DNA of 12,423 nt, from assembly GCA_947175285.1 (NCBI GenBank), contig CAMWMM010000091.1:1-12423 (forward strand), given 5' to 3'. This document shows positions 1 through 5,635 of this stretch, in pieces; within the stretch, counting starts at the first letter, position 1, and the number at the start of each line of letters is the position of its first letter. The DNA is from an uncultured Lachnospiraceae bacterium (GTDB lineage Bacteria; Bacillota_A; Clostridia; Lachnospirales; Lachnospiraceae). A program made the position numbers and the translations under genes. The notes below the pieces were generated by a model that saw only the letters and a list, made by a program, of their open reading frames with translations, did not search any database and had not been told where the DNA came from.

Positions 1-241
1 CGTTCTGTGCAAATTCGCCGCGAATGGAATAACCCGGACCACCCATGCCGGTTCCCTCCGGATCGCCGCCCTGTATCATGAAATTTTTGATAACCCTGTG
101 AAAAATCAATCCGTCATAGAAATTCTGCTGAATCAGACTGATAAAATTATTGACGGATATCGGTGCAATTTCGGGATATAATTCCGCCTTTATCACATCC
201 CCGTTTTTCATTGTAAATGTAACAATCGGATTTTGTGCCAT
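1..241 (-). CDS. Cyclophilin-type peptidyl-prolyl cis-trans isomerase, 5' part only
   Basis: The first 80 codons are visible, and the rest lies beyond base 1. Cyclophilins catalyse cis-trans isomerisation of prolyl peptide bonds during protein folding. The translation has the family signature: [15 protein letters not shown] at residues 47-61, with the active-site Arg49, Phe54, Met55 and Gln57, followed by the glycine-rich turn [15 protein letters not shown]. There is no signal peptide, so a cytosolic enzyme is expected; full bacterial members of this type are usually about 170-200 residues. The ATG at 241-239 is preceded on the minus strand by GAAAGGAAG about 7 nt upstream, a good ribosome site. 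A TATAAT lies at 267-272 (minus) without a convincing -35. The gene is divergent from the acetyltransferase gene. The family call is firm; the exact paralogue (PpiA/PpiB type) cannot be told from this part. Confidence 0.93.
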   Translation of the reverse strand, partial: MAQNPIVTFTMKNGDVIKAELYPEIAPISVNNFISLIQQNFYDGLIFHRVIKNFMIQGGDPEGTGMGGPGYSIRGEFAQN

Positions 242-342
242 TGTTTTGCTTCCTTTCTGTCTTTGTATTATAATTTCTTCTATACATATATAAAATATAC
301 ACGCTATTATTTTATAGGAATTTATAAAGAAGGTAAAGAGGA
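242..342. promoter_or_regulatory. Divergent intergenic promoter region (isomerase / GNAT)
   Basis: This is a 101-bp, very A+T-rich spacer between two divergent start codons, so both promoters should lie here. On the minus strand TATAAT is present (267-272), 26 bases before the isomerase start. On the plus strand TTGTAT (263-268) and TATATA (287-292), 18 bases apart, are the best weak pair. Neither assignment is secure. The ribosome site of the GNAT gene is GAAGG (329-333), 9 bases from its ATG. A GAGG at 338-341 is too close to the ATG to act. Confidence 0.3.
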
Positions 343-1152
343 ATGTTAAAAAGAGCGGTATTTATTCTAAAAAAAGAAAATGCTGAACAGGAAATGCAGG
401 CATTGATAAACGACTTAAAAATGCATCATGTAGAGGTGTGTCAAACAGAAGCGGTAGATTCGGAAGGAACTCTTTATATAACAGACTGTGCACTTTGTCA
501 GAAAAAGCTGCATGCCGAAAACTTGCCTGTGATTGTCTATTTGCATGAAGAGAATCGCGAAGAAGATTTTTCCCATGCGGAGTATGCGATAGAAAATTTA
601 AATGAAATAGAATATAAATCGTTGGAACTTGCTTATCTGAGATTAACCGGACAGCCGTGGATGATTACGGAGACGAAACGGTGTCTCATTCGGGAAAGCA
701 TACCGGAGGATGTAGACAGTTTCTATGAAATCTATAAGGAATCGTCCATTACGGAATATATGGAGGATTTGTATGCCGACAGAGATGAAGAGATTGCTTA
801 TATTCACGACTACATTAAAAATGTATATGGATTTTATGGATATGGTATGTGGACGGTGATAGAGAAAGAAAGCGGGGAGATTATCGGCAGAGCAGGTATC
901 AGCTTACGTGATGGCTGCGATATTCCGGAACTTGGATTTGTAATAGGCGTACCGTGGCAGAGGCAGGGGTATGCTTATGAGGTTTGTCAGGCTGTTTTAG
1001 CATATGGGCGGAATGAATTAGAGTTTCGGCAGTTTCAGGCGTTAATTATGAAAGGAAATGAGAAGTCGAAAAGGCTTTGTGAGAAATTGGGCTTTGTGTT
1101 TTGGGAAGAGGTGGAGATAGACGGTATCGTGTATGAGAGGATGGGGGTATGA
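343..1152 (+). CDS. GNAT-family N-acetyltransferase (RimJ/RimL-like) with extra N-terminal domain
   Basis: This protein has 269 residues. Residues ~108-269 form a GNAT fold of the Acetyltransf_3 (RimJ/RimL) type, which transfers acetyl from acetyl-CoA to an amino group. [22 protein letters not shown] opens the domain at 110-131. [18 protein letters not shown] (196-213) is motif A, with the pyrophosphate-binding loop QRQGYA at 206-211. [14 protein letters not shown] (238-251) holds the conserved Asn239 and the C-terminal helix. The first ~105 residues are not part of the acetyltransferase: they look like a small alpha/beta domain (strands [20 protein letters not shown]) ending in a linker LRLTGQPW. 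This resembles HAD-like or receiver-like extensions I recall on Lachnospiraceae GNAT proteins. The substrate is unknown. The ATG at 343 follows GAAGG by 9 bases. The next gene starts 82 bases downstream with no convincing terminator between. Confidence 0.88.
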   Translation: MLKRAVFILKKENAEQEMQALINDLKMHHVEVCQTEAVDSEGTLYITDCALCQKKLHAENLPVIVYLHEENREEDFSHAEYAIENLNEIEYKSLELAYLRLTGQPWMITETKRCLIRESIPEDVDSFYEIYKESSITEYMEDLYADRDEEIAYIHDYIKNVYGFYGYGMWTVIEKESGEIIGRAGISLRDGCDIPELGFVIGVPWQRQGYAYEVCQAVLAYGRNELEFRQFQALIMKGNEKSKRLCEKLGFVFWEEVEIDGIVYERMGV

Positions 1153-1233
1153 TATAAATTTCTTCTTCCCTGAAACTTTTTCATCGTTTCATTCGTATTA
1201 TTAGTAGAGATATATTACGAAGGGGGAAAGCAT

Positions 1234-2495
1234 ATGTCTATCATTCGCAATACAACCTTTACCTATCAGGAATATAAAGCCTATCGGCAGACACATAAAG
1301 ACTGTTGTATCAGCGGACGGACTCCATACAGTATGATAGGGAATAATTCTGAGACAGATAATAAGAACATACTGGAAAACACAGTTATTACAGCGCCGCA
1401 TTCAAATGTCAAATATGAAATGACAGCAGAATATGCAGATAACTTTTCAGAAGATACGCCTTTTATTAAAGTAACGATTAGCAATGCGGGGACAAGCAGG
1501 AACGCTTTATTAATATTGACGAAATTAATCTCCGAAATGCTTCGGCGGCAGAAGTATTTGCGTTGTTCAGCTATGCTGATGCCCATGAAAAAAATATGGG
1601 ATTTTCAGCAAGCATTTGGAATACATTAACAGGATATGTCAAAAACTCTGCGGAATATGAACAGAAATTAGACTGGACTGCTATGGTCGAGGAAAAAAGA
1701 GACGAATATATGAGCAGTGGTTTGTATAAACAGGTTTCAGATGGAAATAAACTAATCAGTCTCTTTGAGCAATATGGTATGCCGGAAACAGTCGAAATGG
1801 ATTATATGGATGCAGAACATTGGATTCCGGTAAAGAATTACGTTTGCCAACTGTTTACGAATAAGGAATCTGCAGTGATAGAAATTGAAGGAAGCGGATT
1901 GATAAAATATATTGATTTTCAGGATGAGTCATCTAATTGGAGCATGAAAATTTCGCAGGAGCAGCTTGCAAAAGCGTTGGAATTAAAATCATTGGAATCG
2001 GCAGAGGGACTTACTGAATTTTATCTATATATAAGTGATAAATCTTTTTGGGAAGGCTATTTAAACAGTGATATGACTCCGGATGACTTAAGAAAAACCG
2101 CAGCCCAAACATGCCAAGCATCAACCTATACTGACTTTGTTGCTGAACTTCCTGATACTGTCAGGGAGGCATGGGAAAAAGCGAAAACAGAAAGCGGCGC
2201 TGATGAGTTTTACATGAGCGAAGAGGGAAATTTGTTATATCTGTCAGAATTTGCAAAAAGATATTTCCTGTCATATATAAACAATGAAACTATGGATTTC
2301 CTAGGTGAGAGCGTTGATTCCGTACTTAAATTTGCCCGGGAAAGTTTGGAACGATTAGAAAATTTCAATGATACGCAAGACGATTTTTATGCACGAAGAT
2401 TTGGGGTGCGGAATTTTGACATACGAAAATTAAAAGACTCGGAAAAACTGTTTTATGAAAAATTAATTGAAAATTTAGAGCCGGAGAAAAACTGA
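1234..2495 (+). pseudogene. Unrecognised protein gene, interrupted by a -1 frameshift near 1488-1491
   Basis: Two overlapping frames read as one protein. Frame A runs from ATG 1234 (ribosome site AGGGGGAAAG, 1221-1230) to a stop at 1627-1629. Frame B has its first ATG at 1563 but is open from 1482 and runs to TGA 2493-2495. Switching back one base at GCG GGG (1486-1491) joins ...VTISNAG to DKQERFINIDEINLRNAS..., giving about 420 residues of uniform acidic, helical character. After the switch point frame A becomes low-quality sequence (LLILTKLISEMLRRQK), as expected after a frame loss. A five-G run reduced to four explains it most simply. The context (TGCGGGGACAAG) is not a canonical XXXYYYZ slippery site, so programmed frameshifting is less likely than mutation or sequencing error. 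There is no signal peptide or membrane segment. I do not recognise the family. If intact it would be a soluble cytosolic protein, possibly co-transcribed with the GNAT gene. Confidence 0.72.
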
Positions 2496-2522
2496 AAAGA
2501 AAAAGTGTTTATAAGATGTGGA

Positions 2523-2565
2523 AGAAACAAAATGCAGGTATTTCAAATACTTGCATTTTGTTTCT
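2523..2565. terminator. Near-perfect 43-bp palindrome, probable terminator (possibly also an operator)
   Basis: The left arm (2523-2543) and right arm (2545-2565) are each 21 bases and complementary except for one G-T (wobble) pair, around a single central C at 2544. The 3' arm is T-rich (TTTTGTTTCT) and begins 28 bases after the stop codon of the preceding gene, as expected for an intrinsic terminator. The 5' arm is A-rich, so it could work in both directions. A separate T run after the stem is lacking. The right arm also contains TTGCAT, the likely -35 box of the downstream gene, so a regulatory role cannot be excluded. Confidence 0.65.
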
Positions 2566-2579
2566 AATTATGCTATAGA
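2551..2579 (+). promoter_or_regulatory. Candidate promoter of the Rpn-family nuclease gene
   Basis: TTGCAT (2551-2556), a 17-base spacer, and TATAGA (2574-2579) preceded by TG one base before it (TGCTATAGA) make an extended -10 promoter. The start site would be near 2586, about 55 bases before ATG 2642. The -35 box lies inside the right arm of the 43-bp palindrome. Matches to consensus are partial (3/6 and 4/6), so the call rests on the spacing and the extended -10. Confidence 0.4.
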
Positions 2580-2641
2580 ATAAATATCTTTTATTCTGAT
2601 TTTATCTAATTTCAATTCTATTTTACAAAGGAGTAATATCT

Positions 2642-3466
2642 ATGAAACAAAACATATCTTTAATTTCTAATGCGCCGGTCTTATTACAGGATGCACATGG
2701 TCCAATTCTTTATAATATGACAAATGATTATATGTTTCGTGCTGTGCTGCAGAGCAATAATAATGTATTGCGAGGGTTGGTTTGTTCGCTTTTGCATTTA
2801 GCAGAAACAGAGGTTATTTCCGTTGAGATTATGAATCCTATTATTTTGGGGAAAGCGATTCAGAGCAAGGAATTTAGGCTTGATATTAATGTAAGACTCA
2901 ATAACAATACGCTTATTAATTTGGAAATGCAGGTAGCAAACAAGTTAAACTGGGCAAACCGTTCCATTTTCTATCTTTGCCGCACTTTTGACCAGCTTAA
3001 TCGTGGGCAGGACTATGGGGAAGTATTGCCTGCCATACATATTGGATTTTTGGATTATACTCTATTTGATAAGCAACCGGAATTTTATGCAATTCATAAA
3101 CTAATGAATGTGAAAAATCATCATATTTATAGTGACAATTTTACCTTGGGTGTGGTAGACTTAGCTCGAATAGACTTAGCAACCGAAGAAGACAAAAAAT
3201 ATTATATTGACTATTGGGCAAAGCTTTTTAAGGCTTCAACATGGGAGGAGATTATTATGTTGGCTTCTGAAAATAGATATTTAAGTGAAGCTTCTAATAC
3301 GATTTTTCAACTGAGTGCAGATGAACAGATTCGTAAGCAATGTCGTGACAGAGAAGAATACTATCAGGATTTACGAAACTATGAGAGAGTGATTGCTGAA
3401 AAAGATGCTTCTATCGAAAATCTTCGTTCTCTATTAAGAAAACATGGTATAAGTGAAATAGAATAA
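2642..3466 (+). CDS. Rpn-family PD-(D/E)XK nuclease ('PDDEXK transposase' family)
   Basis: This 274-residue protein matches the PDDEXK_2 / Rpn (recombination-promoting nuclease) family, related to YhgA-type proteins. The N-terminal core motif NDYMFRAVL is at 28-36. The nuclease signature follows: EFRLDINVRL with Asp81, then LINLEMQV with Glu95 and Gln97 (the D...ExQ form of the active site). VLPAIHIGFLDYTLF (128-142) is a further conserved strand. The C-terminal ~40 residues (about 235-268) are highly charged and helical, a likely coiled coil. Known members cut DNA and raise recA-independent recombination; many are annotated as transposases, but no terminal repeats or target duplications are visible here. 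The ribosome site AAAGGAG (2627-2633) sits 8 bases before the ATG. The gene appears to be a single-gene unit between the 43-bp palindrome and the promoter of the ammonium transporter gene. Family call firm; cellular role unknown. Confidence 0.87.
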   Translation: MKQNISLISNAPVLLQDAHGPILYNMTNDYMFRAVLQSNNNVLRGLVCSLLHLAETEVISVEIMNPIILGKAIQSKEFRLDINVRLNNNTLINLEMQVANKLNWANRSIFYLCRTFDQLNRGQDYGEVLPAIHIGFLDYTLFDKQPEFYAIHKLMNVKNHHIYSDNFTLGVVDLARIDLATEEDKKYYIDYWAKLFKASTWEEIIMLASENRYLSEASNTIFQLSADEQIRKQCRDREEYYQDLRNYERVIAEKDASIENLRSLLRKHGISEIE

Positions 3467-3507
3467 GATATCTAAGAAGTTAGTTTTATTATTTTTTGAA
3501 ATTAATA

Positions 3508-3536
3508 TTGACAACCGAAATTATCGGTGCTACAAT
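3508..3536 (+). promoter_or_regulatory. Consensus promoter of the ammonium transporter gene with a dyad in its spacer
   Basis: A perfect TTGACA (3508-3513) is followed after exactly 17 bases by TACAAT (3531-3536, 5 of 6). The start site should be near 3542-3544, giving a leader of about 135 bases before ATG 3679. Inside the spacer lies ACCGA-AATTA-TCGGT (3514-3528), a perfect 5-bp inverted repeat around an A+T centre, which could be an operator. A promoter this strong suggests that control happens after initiation or by a repressor. Confidence 0.78.
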
Positions 3537-3555
3537 CCATTTCATAAGAGCGAAG

Positions 3556-3586
3556 GTGCTATGAAGAAATTCATGGCACTTTTTTT
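3556..3586 (+). terminator. Intrinsic terminator in the amtB leader (candidate attenuator)
   Basis: GTGCTATGAA (3556-3565) pairs with TTCATGGCAC (3570-3579) over 10 bp with one G-U pair, closed by a GAAA tetraloop and followed at once by seven T (3580-3586). This is a textbook Rho-independent terminator, yet it lies only about 40 bases after the predicted start site and 92 bases before the ATG. Unless antiterminated, it would release a ~43-nt RNA. TTCATA (3541-3546) could pair with TATGAA (3560-3565) as an alternative, but that segment is at or before the start site, so the antitermination mechanism is not clear. Confidence 0.72.
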
Positions 3587-3609
3587 CATTACATAATGGC
3601 AGAATAAAG

Positions 3610-3671
3610 ATGTGGAGCAATGGCGCTTGTTGGCAGCAAGAGTATTGTCTCCACATTTTTATGTGAGGAGG
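3610..3671 (+). promoter_or_regulatory. Leader hairpin with mutually exclusive pairing to the ribosome site
   Basis: ATGTGGAG (3610-3617) can pair with CTCCACAT (3649-3656), extended inward by CAAT/ATTG and an inner CTTGT/GCAAG hairpin. The same CTCCACAT can instead pair across the loop TTTT (3657-3660) with ATGTGAGGAG (3661-3670), which contains the ribosome site GAGGAGG (3665-3671) of ATG 3679. The two segments are near-copies, so the folds compete: the first frees the ribosome site, the second hides it. The first hairpin is followed by TTTT and could also be a weak second terminator. I cannot match it to a named riboswitch. Confidence 0.5.
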
Positions 3672-3678
3672 AAAAATT

Positions 3679-5424
3679 ATGACAGAAGAAATGATGAGTG
3701 CTGTAAGCGGTGAACTTTTCGGCGTATGGTTCTTGATTGGCGCCGCATTGGTTTTCTGGATGCAGGCGGGCTTCGCAATGGTGGAGACCGGTTTTACCAG
3801 AGCCAAAAATGCAGGTAATATCCTGATGAAAAACCTGATGGATTTTTGTATCGGTACGGTTGTTTTTATCCTGATTGGTTTCGGCTTATTGCTTGGTGAG
3901 GATGTAGCCGGGTTAATCGGAAAACCCGGATTTGATATTTTCACAAGTTATGCAGATTTTGACTGGTCCAATTTTGTATTCAACCTTGTATTCTGTGCGA
4001 CAACCGCAACGATTGTTTCCGGTGCGATGGCGGAAAGAACAAAGTTCTTATCCTACTGTATTTATTCAGGCGTGATCTCAGCTTTGATTTATCCAATTGA
4101 AGCGCACTGGATTTGGGGTGGTGGCTGGCTTGCGCAGATGGGCTTTCATGATTTTGCCGGTTCCTGTGCAATTCACATGGTCGGCGGTATTTCCGCTTTG
4201 ATTGGCGCGAAAATATTAGGACCGCGTATCGGTAAATTTACGAAGGACAAAGATGGGAAAATAAAAGTAAATGCGTTCCCCGGACATAACATTCCGATAG
4301 GATGTCTTGGTGTATTTATTTTATGGTTCGGCTGGTATGGATTTAACGGAGCGACATGTACAAGTATAGGCCAGTTGGGTTCCGTTTTTGTGACAACAAC
4401 TATCGCTCCGGCGATTGCAACGGTAGTGTGTATGATTTTTACATGGATAAAATATGGTAAGCCGGATGTTTCTATGTGTTTGAACGCTTCTCTGGCAGGT
4501 CTGGTTGCGATTACGGCGTCTTGTGATGTGACGGATGCGGCAGGCGCTATAATTATCGGTGCCGTTGCAGGGCTGCTTGTTGTATTTGGCGTTTGGTTTT
4601 TAGATTATAAACTGCATATTGATGATCCGGTAGGTGCGGTTGCAGTACATTGTCTGAATGGAATCTGGGGTACGATTGCCGTTGGACTTTTTGCAACGCC
4701 ATCAGCGCCCGGAAATGATAGTGTGGTCGGACTGTTTTATGGCGGCGGATTCACACAGTTAGGTCTACAGCTTCTTGGTTTTGCAACAGTAGCGGCATGG
4801 ACAGCAGTTACAATTACGATTGCATTCTTTGTGATTAAAACGCTTGTCGGACTGCGCGCCACCGAGGAAGAAGAAATCGTAGGTATGGATTCCTGTGAGC
4901 ATGGTCTGGCATCGGCTTATTCCGGATTCAGTATCATGGATATTTCTAACACGATGACAATGGAAGTTAACGAAAATACCAGTCTTGGTACGGAGAATTA
5001 TGAAGAGGCTTCTGCGGTACAAAAAGATGCGGCAGTACCGGTTATTGCAGAATATATGACAGCAGGAACCGGAATGTATAAAGTTGCTATTATTGCAAAA
5101 TTGTCCAGATATGATCATTTGAAGAAAGCAATGAACGAACTCGGCGTAACTGGAATGACGGTAACGCAGGTTATGGGATGCGGTATTCAAAAAGGTTCAG
5201 GCGATGTATACCGTGGCGTTGAAATAGATGCAACATTGCTGCCGAAAGTAAAAGTAGAAGTGATTGTCAGCAAGATTCCTGTTGAGGCAGTTATTGCGGC
5301 AGCTAAGAAAGCGCTTTATACGGGACATATCGGAGATGGTAAGATTTTCGTTTACAATGTAGCAAAAGTAGTAAAAGTCCGTACGGGAGAAGAAGATTAT
5401 GCAGCCCTGCAGGACGTAGAATAG
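3679..5424 (+). CDS. amtB: Ammonium transporter fused to a C-terminal PII (GlnK) signalling domain
   Basis: This is a 581-residue fusion. Residues ~10-395 are an Amt/Rh channel of 11 membrane helices that conducts ammonium/ammonia into the cell. By comparison with E. coli AmtB I see the twin pore histidines His166 (AIHMVGG) and His324 (AVHCLNG), Asp158 in DFAGS, the gate phenylalanines Phe105 and Phe222, and the C-terminal tail (EEEIVGMDSCEHGLASAYSG). A hydrophilic linker (~420-463) leads to a full PII domain (~466-578): GMTVTQVMGCGIQKG, T-loop DVYRGVEIDATLLPKVKVEV, ATP loop TGHIGDGKIFV and C-terminal RTGEEDYAAL. PII proteins sense ATP/ADP and 2-oxoglutarate, and GlnK plugs AmtB when nitrogen is plentiful; here the plug is tethered. 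The uridylylated Tyr51 of enterobacterial PII is Ile515. The ribosome site GAGGAGG lies 7 bases before the ATG. It is a single-gene unit with a regulated leader and a downstream terminator. Confidence 0.95.
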   Translation: MTEEMMSAVSGELFGVWFLIGAALVFWMQAGFAMVETGFTRAKNAGNILMKNLMDFCIGTVVFILIGFGLLLGEDVAGLIGKPGFDIFTSYADFDWSNFVFNLVFCATTATIVSGAMAERTKFLSYCIYSGVISALIYPIEAHWIWGGGWLAQMGFHDFAGSCAIHMVGGISALIGAKILGPRIGKFTKDKDGKIKVNAFPGHNIPIGCLGVFILWFGWYGFNGATCTSIGQLGSVFVTTTIAPAIATVVCMIFTWIKYGKPDVSMCLNASLAGLVAITASCDVTDAAGAIIIGAVAGLLVVFGVWFLDYKLHIDDPVGAVAVHCLNGIWGTIAVGLFATPSAPGNDSVVGLFYGGGFTQLGLQLLGFATVAAWTAVTITIAFFVIKTLVGLRATEEEEIVGMDSCEHGLASAYSGFSIMDISNTMTMEVNENTSLGTENYEEASAVQKDAAVPVIAEYMTAGTGMYKVAIIAKLSRYDHLKKAMNELGVTGMTVTQVMGCGIQKGSGDVYRGVEIDATLLPKVKVEVIVSKIPVEAVIAAAKKALYTGHIGDGKIFVYNVAKVVKVRTGEEDYAALQDVE

Positions 5425-5460
5425 CCATTCACTTAAATCCCTTAGTTTGTATACATGCGG

Positions 5461-5491
5461 ACTCCCCGGTGCTTCCACCACCGGGGAGTTT
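5461..5491 (+). terminator. Terminator after the amtB-PII gene
   Basis: ACTCCCCGGTG (5461-5471) and CACCGGGGAGT (5479-5489) form a perfect 11-bp, G+C-rich stem with a 7-base loop, 36 bases after the stop codon. Only three T follow directly, then GCGTTATGTTCTTT, so the tail is weak, but the stem is very stable. Confidence 0.75.
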
Positions 5492-5517
5492 GCGTTATGT
5501 TCTTTACAAAAAAATCC

Positions 5518-5546
5518 TTGAAAGTCATATTTCTTCTTTATATAAT
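5518..5546 (+). promoter_or_regulatory. Promoter of the pyruvate kinase gene
   Basis: TTGAAA (5518-5523), a 17-base spacer and a perfect TATAAT (5541-5546) lie about 90 bases before ATG 5636; the start site would be near 5553. A second TATAAT at 5599-5604 has only a poor -35 (GTGAAT, 5575-5580, 18-base spacer) and may be a minor second promoter. Confidence 0.72.
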
Positions 5547-5564
5547 AATATCATCCATTTATCA

Positions 5565-5596
5565 TGAAAACAGCGTGAATCACTTTCACGTTTTCA
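5565..5596. promoter_or_regulatory. Inverted repeat in the pyruvate kinase leader
   Basis: TGAAAA (5565-5570) with TTTTCA (5591-5596) and CGTGAA (5574-5579) with TTCACG (5585-5590) form a two-part dyad, with a 3-base bulge (CAG) on the left side and a TCACT loop. No T run follows, so it is not a terminator. It lies just downstream of the predicted start site, where it could be a repressor site or a 5' mRNA stabilising hairpin. Confidence 0.4.
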
Positions 5597-5635
5597 GATA
5601 TAATAAAACCAGAAAAGAGGAAAGGAAAACAGAGT

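Noticed and set aside
1188..1216. Promoter TTCATT-17-TATATT for the frameshifted gene
   Set aside because: The start site would fall at about 1223, inside the ribosome site, so the message could not be translated normally from ATG 1234.
1201..1586. Two minus-strand open frames opposite the frameshifted gene
   Set aside because: They mirror the plus-strand coding sequence, lack ribosome sites and have no family-like motifs.
2642..3466. A complete insertion sequence around the Rpn 'transposase'
   Set aside because: No terminal inverted repeats or target-site duplications bracket the gene; the nearby palindrome has no matching partner downstream.
3467..3497. Terminator after the Rpn gene (CTAA-GAAG-TTAG then a T-rich run)
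   Set aside because: The stem is only four A/T-rich base pairs; too weak to call although the T-rich stretch 3484-3497 is suggestive.
3556..3660. ANTAR-type paired hexaloop target in the amtB leader
   Set aside because: The terminator loop is GAAA and the inner loop of the second hairpin is five or seven bases; the required two hexaloops with A1 and G4 were not found.
3489..3944. Minus-strand open frame of 151 codons opposite the amtB promoter and 5' end
   Set aside because: It is antisense to a consensus promoter, leader and highly conserved transporter, with proline- and lysine-rich composition typical of a shadow frame.
4765..5481. Minus-strand open frames opposite the PII part of the transporter gene
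   Set aside because: They are Cys/His/Tyr/Arg-rich, as expected from the complement of a real gene, and have no ribosome site.
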